This document shows, one piece after another, positions 8,664-17,451 of a stretch of DNA of 64,000 nucleotides. A model generated the notes under the pieces. That model was not told the origin of the DNA. It made no database searches and worked only from the letters and a program-made list of their open reading frames with translations. The translations under genes and the position numbers were made by a program. Each line of letters starts with the position of its first letter. Positions within the stretch are counted from its first letter, which is position 1. The stretch lies in the NCBI RefSeq assembly GCF_000967265.1, contig NZ_KQ033885.1, positions 1,841,538-1,905,537 of the forward strand, read 5' to 3'. The DNA comes from Bifidobacterium mellis (lineage in GTDB: Bacteria > Actinomycetota > Actinomycetes > Actinomycetales > Bifidobacteriaceae).

Positions 8664-8678
8664 GGAGCACCATGCTCC
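8664..8678. promoter_or_regulatory. Short palindrome before the MFS gene
   Basis: GGAGCA, 3 bases, TGCTCC, located 26 bases before the MFS start codon. It could be an operator or a small RNA hairpin in the leader. No regulator is assigned. Confidence 0.25.
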
Positions 8679-8773
8679 ATCCGAGCTTCTTTGCTCTTCC
8701 GCAGACGTACAGCTGTGTTGTTGCTCCGCTTCTACGAGGATCAGCCACGACAGAATGCGTCATGCATAGCTTT

Positions 8774-8816
8774 CTGGGCCGACCAGTTCCAAACAGTCAG
8801 GACCTGGTCGGCCCAG
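8774..8816 (-). terminator. Strong GC-rich hairpin after the rhamnosidase gene
   Basis: A perfect 13-bp stem (8774-8786 pairs with 8804-8816, CTGGGCCGACCAG) with a 17-base loop begins 7 bases past the rhamnosidase stop. There is no U tract. It is probably a terminator or an RNA-stabilising hairpin separating the rhamnosidase from the MFS gene. Confidence 0.6.
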
Positions 8817-8822
8817 CAGCAG

Positions 8823-11489
8823 TCAGCGTTCAACCACCAGATCGTAGGTTCCTGCAGGGTAATCCTTGCTGGATCGTTTGCCAGGGGCTGCAGGGGAACC
8901 AATCAGCACCCGCGCCACGGAACCGGCAGGGACGACCAGACGAAGCCTGACCCGGCCATCTTCTTCGAGCCGCCAGGACGATTCAGCCATGCCATGTGGC
9001 GTCAGATGGCGTGTCGAGGCTTTCGTCAACCCGCCACCGATTCGAGGATCGACCTCGAAAAGGCTCCACCCTGGTTCGAGAGCTCTTAAACCGCCGATTC
9101 GCTCGTGCATCCACTCGGCCACAGACCCCAGGGCATAGTGGTTGAAGGAGGTCATGCCGCCCGGGTTGATGGATCCGTCGGGCTGCATGGAATCCCAGCG
9201 CTCCCAAGTGGTCGTTGCTCCCATCTTCACTTGGTAGAGCCAGGAGGGGCACTCGGTCGACAGCAGCAGGGAGTATGCCTCGGCATCATGCCCGGTCTCG
9301 CTCAAAGCTGGCAGGACGAATGGAGTGCCGGCGAAACCAGTGGAGACCTTGCCGCCTGATTCGCGCACCAGTTCCGCCAGCCGTTGGCCGGCAGCCTGCT
9401 TGAGTCCAGGCTCGGCATCGAACAACCCGAAAGCAATCGAAATCGCATAGGCGCACTGAGTATCGGAGGTCATGCGCATGTCTGGGCCATCGCCGACCAC
9501 AAACCGGTTCCGATAGCCGGTGACCATCCGCTCATGCAAGGAGCGGTAGTCGGCTGCCTCTGTCGGCTTCCCCAGAGCCTGGGCAATGCGGGAGGCATAG
9601 TCAACCGAACGGGCGAAGTAGGCAGTGGCCACCAGCTCCTTCTGTGTCATAGCCTGAGCAGGATCATCCGGCGGAGCGGTGGGATCCAGCCAGTCTCCAA
9701 GCTGACCCAGCACATAGTCCGGCCGACGATCCCAGACTCCGTCCGGCGATAGGTAAGCGCGCACTTCGTCTATCCATCCCCGCACCAGATCCCAGGATTC
9801 ATCCAGAATATGCCGATCACCGCCCTCCATATAGAGGGTCCAAGGGACCGCTACGGCCGCATCTCCCCAGATAGCAATGGCTGACGGCTTGGCCCAGACG
9901 CCCAGCGGTACAAAGGGTACGAAGAACGGTATGGTTCCATGAGCCTCCTGCTCAATGCGCACATCCTTCAACCAAGAGGAGAGGAAAGCCTGCACATCGT
10001 ACAGGTAAGCGGCCGTCGGCGCGAAAAGATCGATATCTCCGGTCCAGCCCATGCGCTCGTCCCGCTGAGGGCAGTCCGTGGGAATGGAGAGGAAATTGGA
10101 ACGCATGGACCACAGGACGTTGTCGTGGAGCTTGTTCAGAAGCGGATTTGAGCTGTCGAACCAGCCGGTCCGCTCCATGGTGGAGTGGTAGACCCGGCAG
10201 TCGATGTCCTCGGCGGTCAGTTCTCCGGGCCAGCCCTCAATGCTGGCATAGCGGAAGGCATGCATGGCGAAGCGTGGCTCCCACCAAGCATCCTGACCAT
10301 TCGAGATGTACTGGTCATGCTCCTGCCCCCGGCGCAGGGTCCGTGTAGCCAGGGTGCCGTCCTTCTCCAGCACCTCGGCATGGCGGATGGAGATCCGAGC
10401 CCCCTCTGCCAACCCATGCATGTGCAGGCGCATCCGCTGACTGCAGTTCTGACCGAAGTCGATCAGCCAGGAGGAGGACTTCCCCGAGCCTCCGGTACGG
10501 GTAATGGACACCGGCTGGTTCCGCCCTTGCATGCGTACGGCCTGGAGCTGTGGATTCTCAATCTTCGCCGGATCATAGGAAACCTCAGCCACTGGCCGCC
10601 ATGCCGAGTCGTCGAAACCCGGACTTGACCAGCCAGGCTCCTCCAACCTGGCATCGTAGGTCTCCCCCTCATACAGGTCCGAGCACACGATCGGCCCCAG
10701 AGTGGTTTTCCAGGTGCGGTCCCAGGAGTTGGAGTAGATGTGAGTGATCGAGCCGTCCTCGCCCTCCACCTCCAGCTGGGCGAACATGCCTATCCTGTCG
10801 CCATAGAAGTTAGCCATGCCGCCGTCGAACCCCAATCGGCCACGATACCAGCCGTCGCCCAGCCAGAAGCCCATGGCATTAGCACCCTGCGACAACTGCT
10901 CTGTCACATCGTAGGTCCAGCACTCCAGACGGCGGCCATAAACAGTCCAGCCAGGCGTAAGCTCGTCTGATCCGACCCGAGCGCCGTTGATTTCAGCCTG
11001 GACCAGGCCCAGAGCAGACAGATAAAGCCTGGCGGACCTAGGCGCTGCAGGCAGCTCGAACTCCGCACGCACCAAGGGCAGATGACGATGGTCCGTTTCG
11101 GCCTCTGGCCAGGAGGGACCGACGAAGTCGGCGATGCGGTCCGTCACATCCAACCCGACATCAAAGTGGCGCTCCGGCGATGGCGCTCCAAGAGGCGCTC
11201 CGTCAGCATTGAGCATGGCAAGTGTCACAAGCGCCCGTTCCCGCGAACGCAGGGGCTCAAAAGGCCAATCCAGAAACATATTGTCGCCTGCGTCGACTTC
11301 GGCTTCCTGCTGTACAGGATCACTGCCCGGCATCCTCCTGGTTAGGTTGATCGCTACCTGTGTCCCTTGGGGCGGCTGTTCCGAGTATGTCCAGGAAAGC
11401 CTCGGCTTGTGGCTGCCGATTCCCAGCACGTCACCGTGGTAGTGCTCCACCTCAGGGGCGCTGATCACGATTGCCTGATCCGTATTCAT
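8823..11489 (-). CDS. Alpha-L-rhamnosidase, glycoside hydrolase family 78
   Basis: Hydrolyses terminal alpha-L-rhamnose from plant glycosides or oligosaccharides. At 888 residues it has the usual GH78 layout: N-terminal beta domains with the conserved ELTPGWTVYGRRLECWTYDV and GDGWYRGRLG stretches, the (alpha/alpha)6 catalytic barrel, and a C-terminal beta sandwich. The signature DCPQRDERMGWTGD is present with catalytic-region Asp/Glu at about residues 477-478, and the second conserved Glu lies in TTTWERWDS (about residue 763). No signal peptide is visible, so the enzyme is intracellular and acts after import by the flanking MFS proteins. Strong AGGAGG ribosome site. It follows an MFS gene by 32 bases, hence one operon under the divergent LacI regulator. 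Confidence 0.95.
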   Translation of the reverse strand: MNTDQAIVISAPEVEHYHGDVLGIGSHKPRLSWTYSEQPPQGTQVAINLTRRMPGSDPVQQEAEVDAGDNMFLDWPFEPLRSRERALVTLAMLNADGAPLGAPSPERHFDVGLDVTDRIADFVGPSWPEAETDHRHLPLVRAEFELPAAPRSARLYLSALGLVQAEINGARVGSDELTPGWTVYGRRLECWTYDVTEQLSQGANAMGFWLGDGWYRGRLGFDGGMANFYGDRIGMFAQLEVEGEDGSITHIYSNSWDRTWKTTLGPIVCSDLYEGETYDARLEEPGWSSPGFDDSAWRPVAEVSYDPAKIENPQLQAVRMQGRNQPVSITRTGGSGKSSSWLIDFGQNCSQRMRLHMHGLAEGARISIRHAEVLEKDGTLATRTLRRGQEHDQYISNGQDAWWEPRFAMHAFRYASIEGWPGELTAEDIDCRVYHSTMERTGWFDSSNPLLNKLHDNVLWSMRSNFLSIPTDCPQRDERMGWTGDIDLFAPTAAYLYDVQAFLSSWLKDVRIEQEAHGTIPFFVPFVPLGVWAKPSAIAIWGDAAVAVPWTLYMEGGDRHILDESWDLVRGWIDEVRAYLSPDGVWDRRPDYVLGQLGDWLDPTAPPDDPAQAMTQKELVATAYFARSVDYASRIAQALGKPTEAADYRSLHERMVTGYRNRFVVGDGPDMRMTSDTQCAYAISIAFGLFDAEPGLKQAAGQRLAELVRESGGKVSTGFAGTPFVLPALSETGHDAEAYSLLLSTECPSWLYQVKMGATTTWERWDSMQPDGSINPGGMTSFNHYALGSVAEWMHERIGGLRALEPGWSLFEVDPRIGGGLTKASTRHLTPHGMAESSWRLEEDGRVRLRLVVPAGSVARVLIGSPAAPGKRSSKDYPAGTYDLVVER

Positions 11490-11521
11490 ATAACTTGACC
11501 TCCTTGTCTTGTATGCGAGCG

Positions 11522-12820
11522 TTACCGCTTGGACCGTTCCCGGCGTTCCTCATCAGTGCCATACCGCGCCTGAAGCCTGATCATGACGGTTCCGGCGATG
11601 GCCTCGATGATCACCACCACTGCGAAGCCCCACATGGTGGTTCGAATGGTCGAAGGAACGACCAAGGCAGGTGTAACCAGGGCGAACAGGCCACAGCACA
11701 GACGGGAGAATCCGTTGATGAAACCCTGGATGGAGGCACGGATCTCAATGGGGAAGGATTCCTGGGTCCAGACCTTGTAGAGGGCCTCGCCGGCCAAGGG
11801 GCTGCCAAGGTTCATAAAGGCGGTGGCTCCCACGATTACCCACAGGTTGGTGCCGCCAAGAGAGAGGGCGACCATGGCGATGAAAGTGATGATGATGCCT
11901 GCCACAAAGGCCTTGTTGCGGTATTTGCCCCCGGCGATTGAAGCGAAGACGATGTTGAGGATCAAGGTCACGAAGTTGAGGATGATGCCCATACCGGTGG
12001 CCAGGGTCTGGGAGGCATGGGCATTGACCAGCATGAATGTCTGAAACTGACCCCAGGTGTTGGCCAGCAGGTTCCAGCCCACATAGAAGATCAGGATTGC
12101 GGCGAAGAAGCTCAGATACATCTTCCTGTCCGCGCCCATCATCACCTTGATCACCGAAACCTTTGCTCCGGTCTCGGCACCGGGCTCGGCTGCATCACGG
12201 CGGTCAGCAGCCTCATGGAAGGCGCGGAAGGTTGGCGAGCATGTGCGCCAGAGCCAGGCGATCACTGCAAAAACAGCCAGAATCACGAAGACCACACGGC
12301 CACCTGCAGCCCCCTGCATCCTGGAAACCAGGAAAGCGCAGATGAAGGAGATGAACACGCCAACCTGCCAGTAGACCTGGGTGGTGGATACCAGACGGGC
12401 CGCCAGCGAATCATTGGGAGCATCATGAGAGACGACGGTCATCGACACCGGCAGATCCGCGCCTGAGGCCACGCCTGCAATGACCACTCCGACCAGAAGC
12501 ATGGCATAGGAGCCGGAGAATACGACGATGGCGGCCCCCACCGCATAGAGCAGATTGATCCAGTTGAAAAAGCGGACCCTGCCCACAGCGTCAGCGATGC
12601 GACCTCCGAAGAGGGACCCGAAGGCGATGGCGAAGGTCAAGGCACCCGACAGGACTCCCACCTGGCCATTGCTCAGCCCGAAACCCTGCTGCCAGACCGT
12701 GATGGTCGATGAGAGGCCCACAATGATGCCTGATCCCAGCATGGACCCGATGCCGGCGGCAACAGCCAGGGAGCCATAGCCTCCCAGCCCCTTGTCCGCA
12801 TTAGAAATGCTGTCTGCCAT
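11522..12820 (-). CDS. MFS sugar transporter, first gene of rhamnoside operon
   Basis: An MFS permease of 432 residues with twelve predicted helices and typical sugar-porter features: GGRIADAVGRVRF between helices 2 and 3 and a central cytoplasmic loop. The ATG at 12820 (MADSISN) is chosen because AGGAGA stands 5 bases before it. The in-frame ATG at 12838 would place that ribosome site inside the gene and has none of its own. As the promoter-proximal gene, divergent from a LacI regulator and directly followed by the rhamnosidase, it probably imports the rhamnose-containing substrate. It is not close in sequence to the second MFS gene of the locus, so the two may take different glycosides. Confidence 0.87.
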   Translation of the reverse strand: MADSISNADKGLGGYGSLAVAAGIGSMLGSGIIVGLSSTITVWQQGFGLSNGQVGVLSGALTFAIAFGSLFGGRIADAVGRVRFFNWINLLYAVGAAIVVFSGSYAMLLVGVVIAGVASGADLPVSMTVVSHDAPNDSLAARLVSTTQVYWQVGVFISFICAFLVSRMQGAAGGRVVFVILAVFAVIAWLWRTCSPTFRAFHEAADRRDAAEPGAETGAKVSVIKVMMGADRKMYLSFFAAILIFYVGWNLLANTWGQFQTFMLVNAHASQTLATGMGIILNFVTLILNIVFASIAGGKYRNKAFVAGIIITFIAMVALSLGGTNLWVIVGATAFMNLGSPLAGEALYKVWTQESFPIEIRASIQGFINGFSRLCCGLFALVTPALVVPSTIRTTMWGFAVVVIIEAIAGTVMIRLQARYGTDEERRERSKR

Positions 12821-13062
12821 ATTTTTCTCCTCTGTCATTGAGGCGAGCGCCGGGCGCGACCTTGTTTATCGAAGCCCGACACCGGTCATTTTTTATTTTT
12901 CATTCCATATTAAGGCGAGAGACTGCCTTGTCATGGATTAATACTAACTCGCTTTTTGAAAATTTCAATCCTTGTTTCCAAACAAGACTCGGTACTGCCG
13001 GAAGCTAAGCGTTAGGCTGGTTTTACGCGATAATCATGGTCAGCAGGAAGGAATCCGACACA
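12821..13062. promoter_or_regulatory. Divergent promoter region with LacI operator candidate
   Basis: AT-rich stretch between the rhamnoside operon and its LacI gene. CTTGTTT-CC-AAACAAG at 12971-12986 is a 7+7-bp palindrome with the central symmetry and AAAC/GTTT half-sites common for LacI-family operators. A second dyad, AAGGC-8-GCCTT, lies at 12912-12929. I infer autoregulation and control of the operon by the adjacent repressor. Confidence 0.5.
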
Positions 13063-14115
13063 ATGTCGTCCGCACAAGACGCAGCCGTCCCGTCAGGCAG
13101 AGGCAAGGTGGGCGTTGCAGACATCGCCCAGAAAGCCGGAGTCTCGCTGGGTACTGTCTCTAATTATCTGAACTATCCTGACCGCGTCTCGCAGACTCTG
13201 AAAGAACGCATCAGCGCAGCAATAGACGAACTCGGCTATGTGCCCCGCCCAGCTCGTGGAGCCGCGGCCCTGACCGGGCAGTCCACCATCGGCATCATCA
13301 TGACCGATATCGAGCATTCCCTGTTCACCTCCGTATTCGAAGGGGCTCAGGAAATCTGCGAGGACAAGGACATGCAGCTGATAGGCACTAATGCTTATTC
13401 CGATTCGAAACGCCAGACCAGCCTGCTCAAGCTCTTCTACTCACTGGGCGTCAAGGGGGTTATTCTCTGCAGCGTAGTGGACTGCACCGCTGACTTGGAG
13501 TGGGCGGCCTCGGTCAAGCTGCCCGTAGTGCTGGTCGATCATGTGGAGCCCAGCAGCAAAACCAAAAACTGCAGCGTCCTGGAGAACAACCTCGCCGTAG
13601 GGCAGATGGCGACCAGGCATTTGCTGGAAGCTGGATGCAAACACATCGCCTTCGTATCCCACTCCTTCGACTATCAGTCCATATACGACCGCTATACGGG
13701 GGTTCAGCGGGCCATGCGAAAGCAGTCCCAGGCCAAGTTGTCAATCATCGACTCACACGGAATCATGATAGAAGACGGCTATGAGGTCGGCTGCGAGATC
13801 AGCCAGCTCCCGCCTACGACAGTCCCTGACGGCATCATTGCCGGCACCGATGTGCTCGGGGTGGGAATCATCAATGCCCTGCAGGAGAAGCACAGATATC
13901 GCGTACCCGACGACATCAAAATCATCGGCACCGAAGGTGCCCGCACGGGCAACTATCCCAAGGTCCCCTTGTCAGTCGTCGCTGCGCCCGGCGTCGACAT
14001 GGGCCGCAAGGCCGCAGCCCTTTTGATGGACGAGTTCAGCAACTCCCGGCATGTACACGGCTCTGTATTGATTGAACCGATTCTGGTGGAGCGGGATTCA
14101 AGCCGGGCGGCATAA
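13063..14115 (+). CDS. LacI-family transcriptional regulator of the rhamnoside operon
   Basis: DNA-binding repressor, about 350 residues. An N-terminal helix-turn-helix (VADIAQKAGVSLGTVSNYLN) is followed by the hinge (YVPRPARGAAALTG) and a periplasmic-binding-protein-like effector domain ending in the usual DMGRKAAALLMDE segment. The ATG at 13063 follows AGGAAGGA by about 10 bases; an in-frame ATG at 13036 lacks a ribosome site. It lies divergent from the MFS-rhamnosidase operon with a palindrome between, so it most likely represses that operon and releases it on binding rhamnose or a rhamnoside (effector is inference). Confidence 0.9.
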   Translation: MSSAQDAAVPSGRGKVGVADIAQKAGVSLGTVSNYLNYPDRVSQTLKERISAAIDELGYVPRPARGAAALTGQSTIGIIMTDIEHSLFTSVFEGAQEICEDKDMQLIGTNAYSDSKRQTSLLKLFYSLGVKGVILCSVVDCTADLEWAASVKLPVVLVDHVEPSSKTKNCSVLENNLAVGQMATRHLLEAGCKHIAFVSHSFDYQSIYDRYTGVQRAMRKQSQAKLSIIDSHGIMIEDGYEVGCEISQLPPTTVPDGIIAGTDVLGVGIINALQEKHRYRVPDDIKIIGTEGARTGNYPKVPLSVVAAPGVDMGRKAAALLMDEFSNSRHVHGSVLIEPILVERDSSRAA

Positions 14116-14196
14116 TCTCGAGGAAAAGACATTCACCATGTTATGATCCTGCTTCATCATGGCCGCCCGGCAATGCCTGCCCTTACGGTATGCCAT

Positions 14197-15729
14197 TCAC
14201 GGCTGCTTCCCCGAAGACACTTCAGAGAAGGAATCATTGGCCACATATCGTTGGTACTTGCTCCGGGGTCTATCGGGAAGCGTCATGGAGAGTGCATTTT
14301 CTACGAGCAGCGGCTCGATGTACCGCCTGCGGACGTAGTACTTGCCTAACCCCAGCGCATGCGCAACACTCTCGAGCGATTGGGGCTCCTTGCAGAAATC
14401 GAGAATCCTGTCTCGTATTCCAATGCTCTTCTTCGCAGGATCTGATACTGCGGTTCCGGACCAAGGAACGTTTGCTTCCGCCGCACCAGCACGCTCCGGC
14501 ACAGAGTAGAAGCGCACAGTGAAGGAAGCCTGCCGATCCTGAAACTCTACAGGCTTATATCCACACTGTTTGGCCTCCTCGCGGATAGCCGGAATCCCTG
14601 AGTGCCGATTCTCGGCAATACCTTCAATCTCCAGCAGACTGACCAGGGTAGGGTTCCTGGTCTGACTGTTGGCAAAGCCCAAGTCGTTGATGCTCTGACC
14701 GCCATATACACCACCAGGATTCCAGCATTCAAGACGATCGGCAAAGAGCGTCAATCTGACCGGAGTTCCGTTGCAGTATGGGCCATAGTCACGATGCATC
14801 AATGCGTTGGTCAGGATTTCCCTGACTGCGGTTTCGGGATACTCAGGAATATCAATGCGCACCCCATCCCTGATCACCGTCCTGGTTCTGCTGTTACGCC
14901 GCACAAAGGCCATGGCATCCTCAAGCATGCGGTCAATGGTCCCTTCAAAGCGCCGATTGTCAAGGAACCGCTCTCCCCCAAGACCAGTTCCGGCCTTGGT
15001 TCCCGGCACAACCACGGCGGTAATGCAGAGGTTCGGATACACCTGCTGCGGGTATTCGCCAAGGGTCATCAAACCTGCAAGAGTAGGAGATCCACGACGG
15101 CAGACACCCGATAGCTCCAGGATCTCGTCCTCATTCCTTCTGGCTAGGAGCGGACGTTCCCGCTGTGCTCGACTCATGAAATCATGACGTTTTTCTGGGT
15201 TCAACATATCGGAATCGGCCTGAGGGTCTACCGATACATCGTCGCGCCGACCATCCTTGAAAGTCTCAATCTCATACAGCTGCGTAGGCGTCATGCGGGC
15301 ATCGGCATCCCCGATCCGGGTGTAGCTGCCTGCGCTGATGCCTGCTGTCTTGCGGTAGACAGGCCTCTCGCCCATGGGTCTGCCGTTGATGTAAGCCGAC
15401 ACCACGGTCTTGCCGTCAATCAGGCTTTCGCTATAGACCGGTCTGACCTCGGGATACATCTCTTTGCCCTGTGCTGTTACCGCCTTTTCCAGCTCCTGCG
15501 CGTCGTGGACGCCAACAACCTCGAATCCAAGGCTTTCATCCAGCCCGAATACGATGATGCCGCCCTCGTTTTGGTTGGAAAACGACGACAGCGAGTCATA
15601 CACCTTCGGAGTCCCCTGGCTGGCGGCTTTGACTTCTATCGATTGGCCTTCGCAACCCTTGCGCTGAATCGAACGCACAACCTCCTCCAGAGACAGATCG
15701 CTCTGTTCAGCGTCATCTGATTTTTGCAT
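14197..15729 (-). CDS. AlbA_2/Schlafen-type putative DNA-binding protein with ATPase-like domain
   Basis: 510-residue cytoplasmic protein. Residues about 25-150 form an AlbA_2 domain (EVKAASQG near the start, FSNQNEGGIIVFGLDE). Residues about 300-390 match the ATPase_c_4 (GHKL-like) domain with ETAVREILTNALMHRDY and WNPGGVYGG. The last roughly 80 residues suggest a winged helix (SLESVAHALGLGKYYVRRRY). This architecture is common in bacterial and phage-related regulators and in some defence islands; its biochemical role is not well defined. The ATG at 15729 has AGGGG nearby. Its promoter carries two palindromes, suggesting autoregulation. It points against the rhamnoside regulator and has no obvious partner gene. 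Confidence 0.85.
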   Translation of the reverse strand: MQKSDDAEQSDLSLEEVVRSIQRKGCEGQSIEVKAASQGTPKVYDSLSSFSNQNEGGIIVFGLDESLGFEVVGVHDAQELEKAVTAQGKEMYPEVRPVYSESLIDGKTVVSAYINGRPMGERPVYRKTAGISAGSYTRIGDADARMTPTQLYEIETFKDGRRDDVSVDPQADSDMLNPEKRHDFMSRAQRERPLLARRNEDEILELSGVCRRGSPTLAGLMTLGEYPQQVYPNLCITAVVVPGTKAGTGLGGERFLDNRRFEGTIDRMLEDAMAFVRRNSRTRTVIRDGVRIDIPEYPETAVREILTNALMHRDYGPYCNGTPVRLTLFADRLECWNPGGVYGGQSINDLGFANSQTRNPTLVSLLEIEGIAENRHSGIPAIREEAKQCGYKPVEFQDRQASFTVRFYSVPERAGAAEANVPWSGTAVSDPAKKSIGIRDRILDFCKEPQSLESVAHALGLGKYYVRRRYIEPLLVENALSMTLPDRPRSKYQRYVANDSFSEVSSGKQP

Positions 15730-15746
15730 GCAGGCCCCTATAAATT

Positions 15747-15803
15747 GATAACCTCTGTTATCTTTATCATACAGATTTACTAAAGAATGGCAAACTTTAG
15801 TAA
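15747..15803 (-). promoter_or_regulatory. Promoter and double palindrome of the AlbA_2 gene
   Basis: Read on the minus strand: TTTGCC (15789-15794), 17 bases, TATGAT (15766-15771). A perfect 9+9-bp inverted repeat TTACTAAAG/CTTTAGTAA (15777-15803) covers the -35 element. A second, GATAAC-CTCT-GTTATC (15747-15762), sits just downstream of the -10. A further TTACTAAA half-site occurs near 15808. The positions are those expected of repressor operators. The regulator is unknown, possibly the gene product itself. Confidence 0.6.
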
Positions 15804-15942
15804 TTGATTACTAAAATAATCGCTAAAAATTGATGTTTTTATAATTATCAATCCATGATTAACACTATTTCCAGATCTTTATCACTGTGCAATTTTTAGT
15901 CGGACACCGAGTTGGCCGTGGCCGATATTCACCCCGCCTCAT

Positions 15943-17451
15943 TCACTGCACCGGCAAAGATACCGTGACTACTGCGCCATTGCCATCGGTTGCATTCCCC
16001 AGGGTCAGGCGGCCTCCTGCACTCTCGACAGTTGACCGGGCGGCAGCCAGGCCGATGCCATGGTGGCCGCCGGAGCCGTGCCGACTGCTGTCAGCCTGAT
16101 AGAGCCATTCTGTGGCGTGGGCCAGAGCCCGGCTGCTGAATCCTGGACCCTGGTCACGCACAGTCACCACCAAATCGCGCCCGCCCGCCTGGCCATCCTC
16201 CAGCCTCCAGGTCAGCGCCACCAGGCCTTGGTCCGGAGAATAGTCAGCCGCGTTGGCGACGATATTCATGATCGCCCTGGCAAGGTCAGCATCATTACCG
16301 GAAACCTGTCCGGCATCGGAACCCAGGCGGTCTTCCCTCTTAAGCCGCAAACCCCGGGCATTCAGGTAGCCCTGGGCCTGGTTGTCGACCATATCCCTCA
16401 AGGCAACTGTCGTAACCCCGGATCGCTCTGAAGCGGCGCCTACGGAACCCTGGCTGATGGCCTGGGCATAGTCGGCCATCTCACGGATGGCATCCTCGAT
16501 GGAGTCCAGGTAGGACTGCTGCTCCTGGCTGAGTCCGGTCTCCCCCAGCAGGTCGGCGTTGCCTCGCATGATGGTCAGCGGCGTCTTCAAGTCGTGAGCC
16601 AGGGCCGCCACCTGCCGACGCTGGGACTCCTGGGCCGTCCAGGTCTTTTCCAGCGATTCCCTCAACGTGACGCGCATCCTGTCGAAGGACCCCAGCACCC
16701 GGTTGATCTCCAGGACATTGCTGCTGGGCAGTGAGGCATCCAGGTCCTGCCGCCCTATATCGTCAGCCACCTGGTTGAAGACCTTGAGCTTGGACGATAT
16801 GACATGGGCCGCCCGCAACCCGATCGACAAGAGGGTGAGCAGCAAAGCCATCCCGTAAGACGCAAGCAGAAGGTTCTGGGGATTGGTATAGCGGTCCCGG
16901 GTCTGCCTTGACGCCCACTGTGGCTGAATCCGATAGGCCAGGACGCATGGCCGCCCATTGGCTGTGGCATAGACGACGTAGGTCGCATCCGGCTTCGTGC
17001 GAGTGGCGAGGGGCCTTCCTGTCTTCTTTGTCTGCTCTTCCGATGGCTTAGATGCTCTGTGTTCCCAGTGGTCGGCCGCCAGCTGGTCGGCCTCGTTGGC
17101 CATGCCGCCCTTCATATCTCCCCCAGTGGGATGCCCCTGATCGTCATAAGTCCGGTACCAATAAGCGGCGGGAATCACGGATTCGTCAACAGTAGTCGAA
17201 CGGCTGATAGATTGCCCCACCTTCTCCAGATGCTGCTCGCCATAGTTGGCCCAGAAGAAGTCACCCCTAGCCCCCAGGTTTATCCAGACCATATAAATGC
17301 CGGCGAAGAGCACAGCCAGAATCAGCAGCACATAGAGAAAGTACCTGATGATCAGCAGAACGATGGGCATTCCCTTGCGGCTTGGCCGGCCCTTGCCTTT
17401 GACGCTCGGTTCCATCGGTGATTCGGGCACGCCGTCGGTCAGGCCACCCAT
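15943..17451 (-). CDS. Sensor histidine kinase
   Basis: Membrane sensor kinase of 502 residues. It has transmembrane segments near residues 30-52 and 195-215 enclosing an extracytoplasmic region of about 140 residues, then a HAMP-like linker, H-box AHDLKTPLT, N-box NIVANAADYS, G1 DQGPGFS and G2 HHGIGLA. It overlaps the end of the response regulator gene by 13 bases. With a LanFEG-type transporter upstream in the same run, it most likely senses a peptide antibiotic or cell-envelope stress and induces the transporter, as known for SpaRK/NisRK and CprRK systems (inference from context). The start codon has only a weak ribosome site, consistent with translational coupling. Confidence 0.92.
   Translation of the reverse strand: MGGLTDGVPESPMEPSVKGKGRPSRKGMPIVLLIIRYFLYVLLILAVLFAGIYMVWINLGARGDFFWANYGEQHLEKVGQSISRSTTVDESVIPAAYWYRTYDDQGHPTGGDMKGGMANEADQLAADHWEHRASKPSEEQTKKTGRPLATRTKPDATYVVYATANGRPCVLAYRIQPQWASRQTRDRYTNPQNLLLASYGMALLLTLLSIGLRAAHVISSKLKVFNQVADDIGRQDLDASLPSSNVLEINRVLGSFDRMRVTLRESLEKTWTAQESQRRQVAALAHDLKTPLTIMRGNADLLGETGLSQEQQSYLDSIEDAIREMADYAQAISQGSVGAASERSGVTTVALRDMVDNQAQGYLNARGLRLKREDRLGSDAGQVSGNDADLARAIMNIVANAADYSPDQGLVALTWRLEDGQAGGRDLVVTVRDQGPGFSSRALAHATEWLYQADSSRHGSGGHHGIGLAAARSTVESAGGRLTLGNATDGNGAVVTVSLPVQ

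Noticed and set aside
14102-14171. 10+10-bp inverted repeat GCCGGGCGGC/GCCGCCCGGC around the LacI stop
   Set aside because: The 50-base loop makes it a poor terminator; kept out of the feature list, though it may fold with an inner structure.
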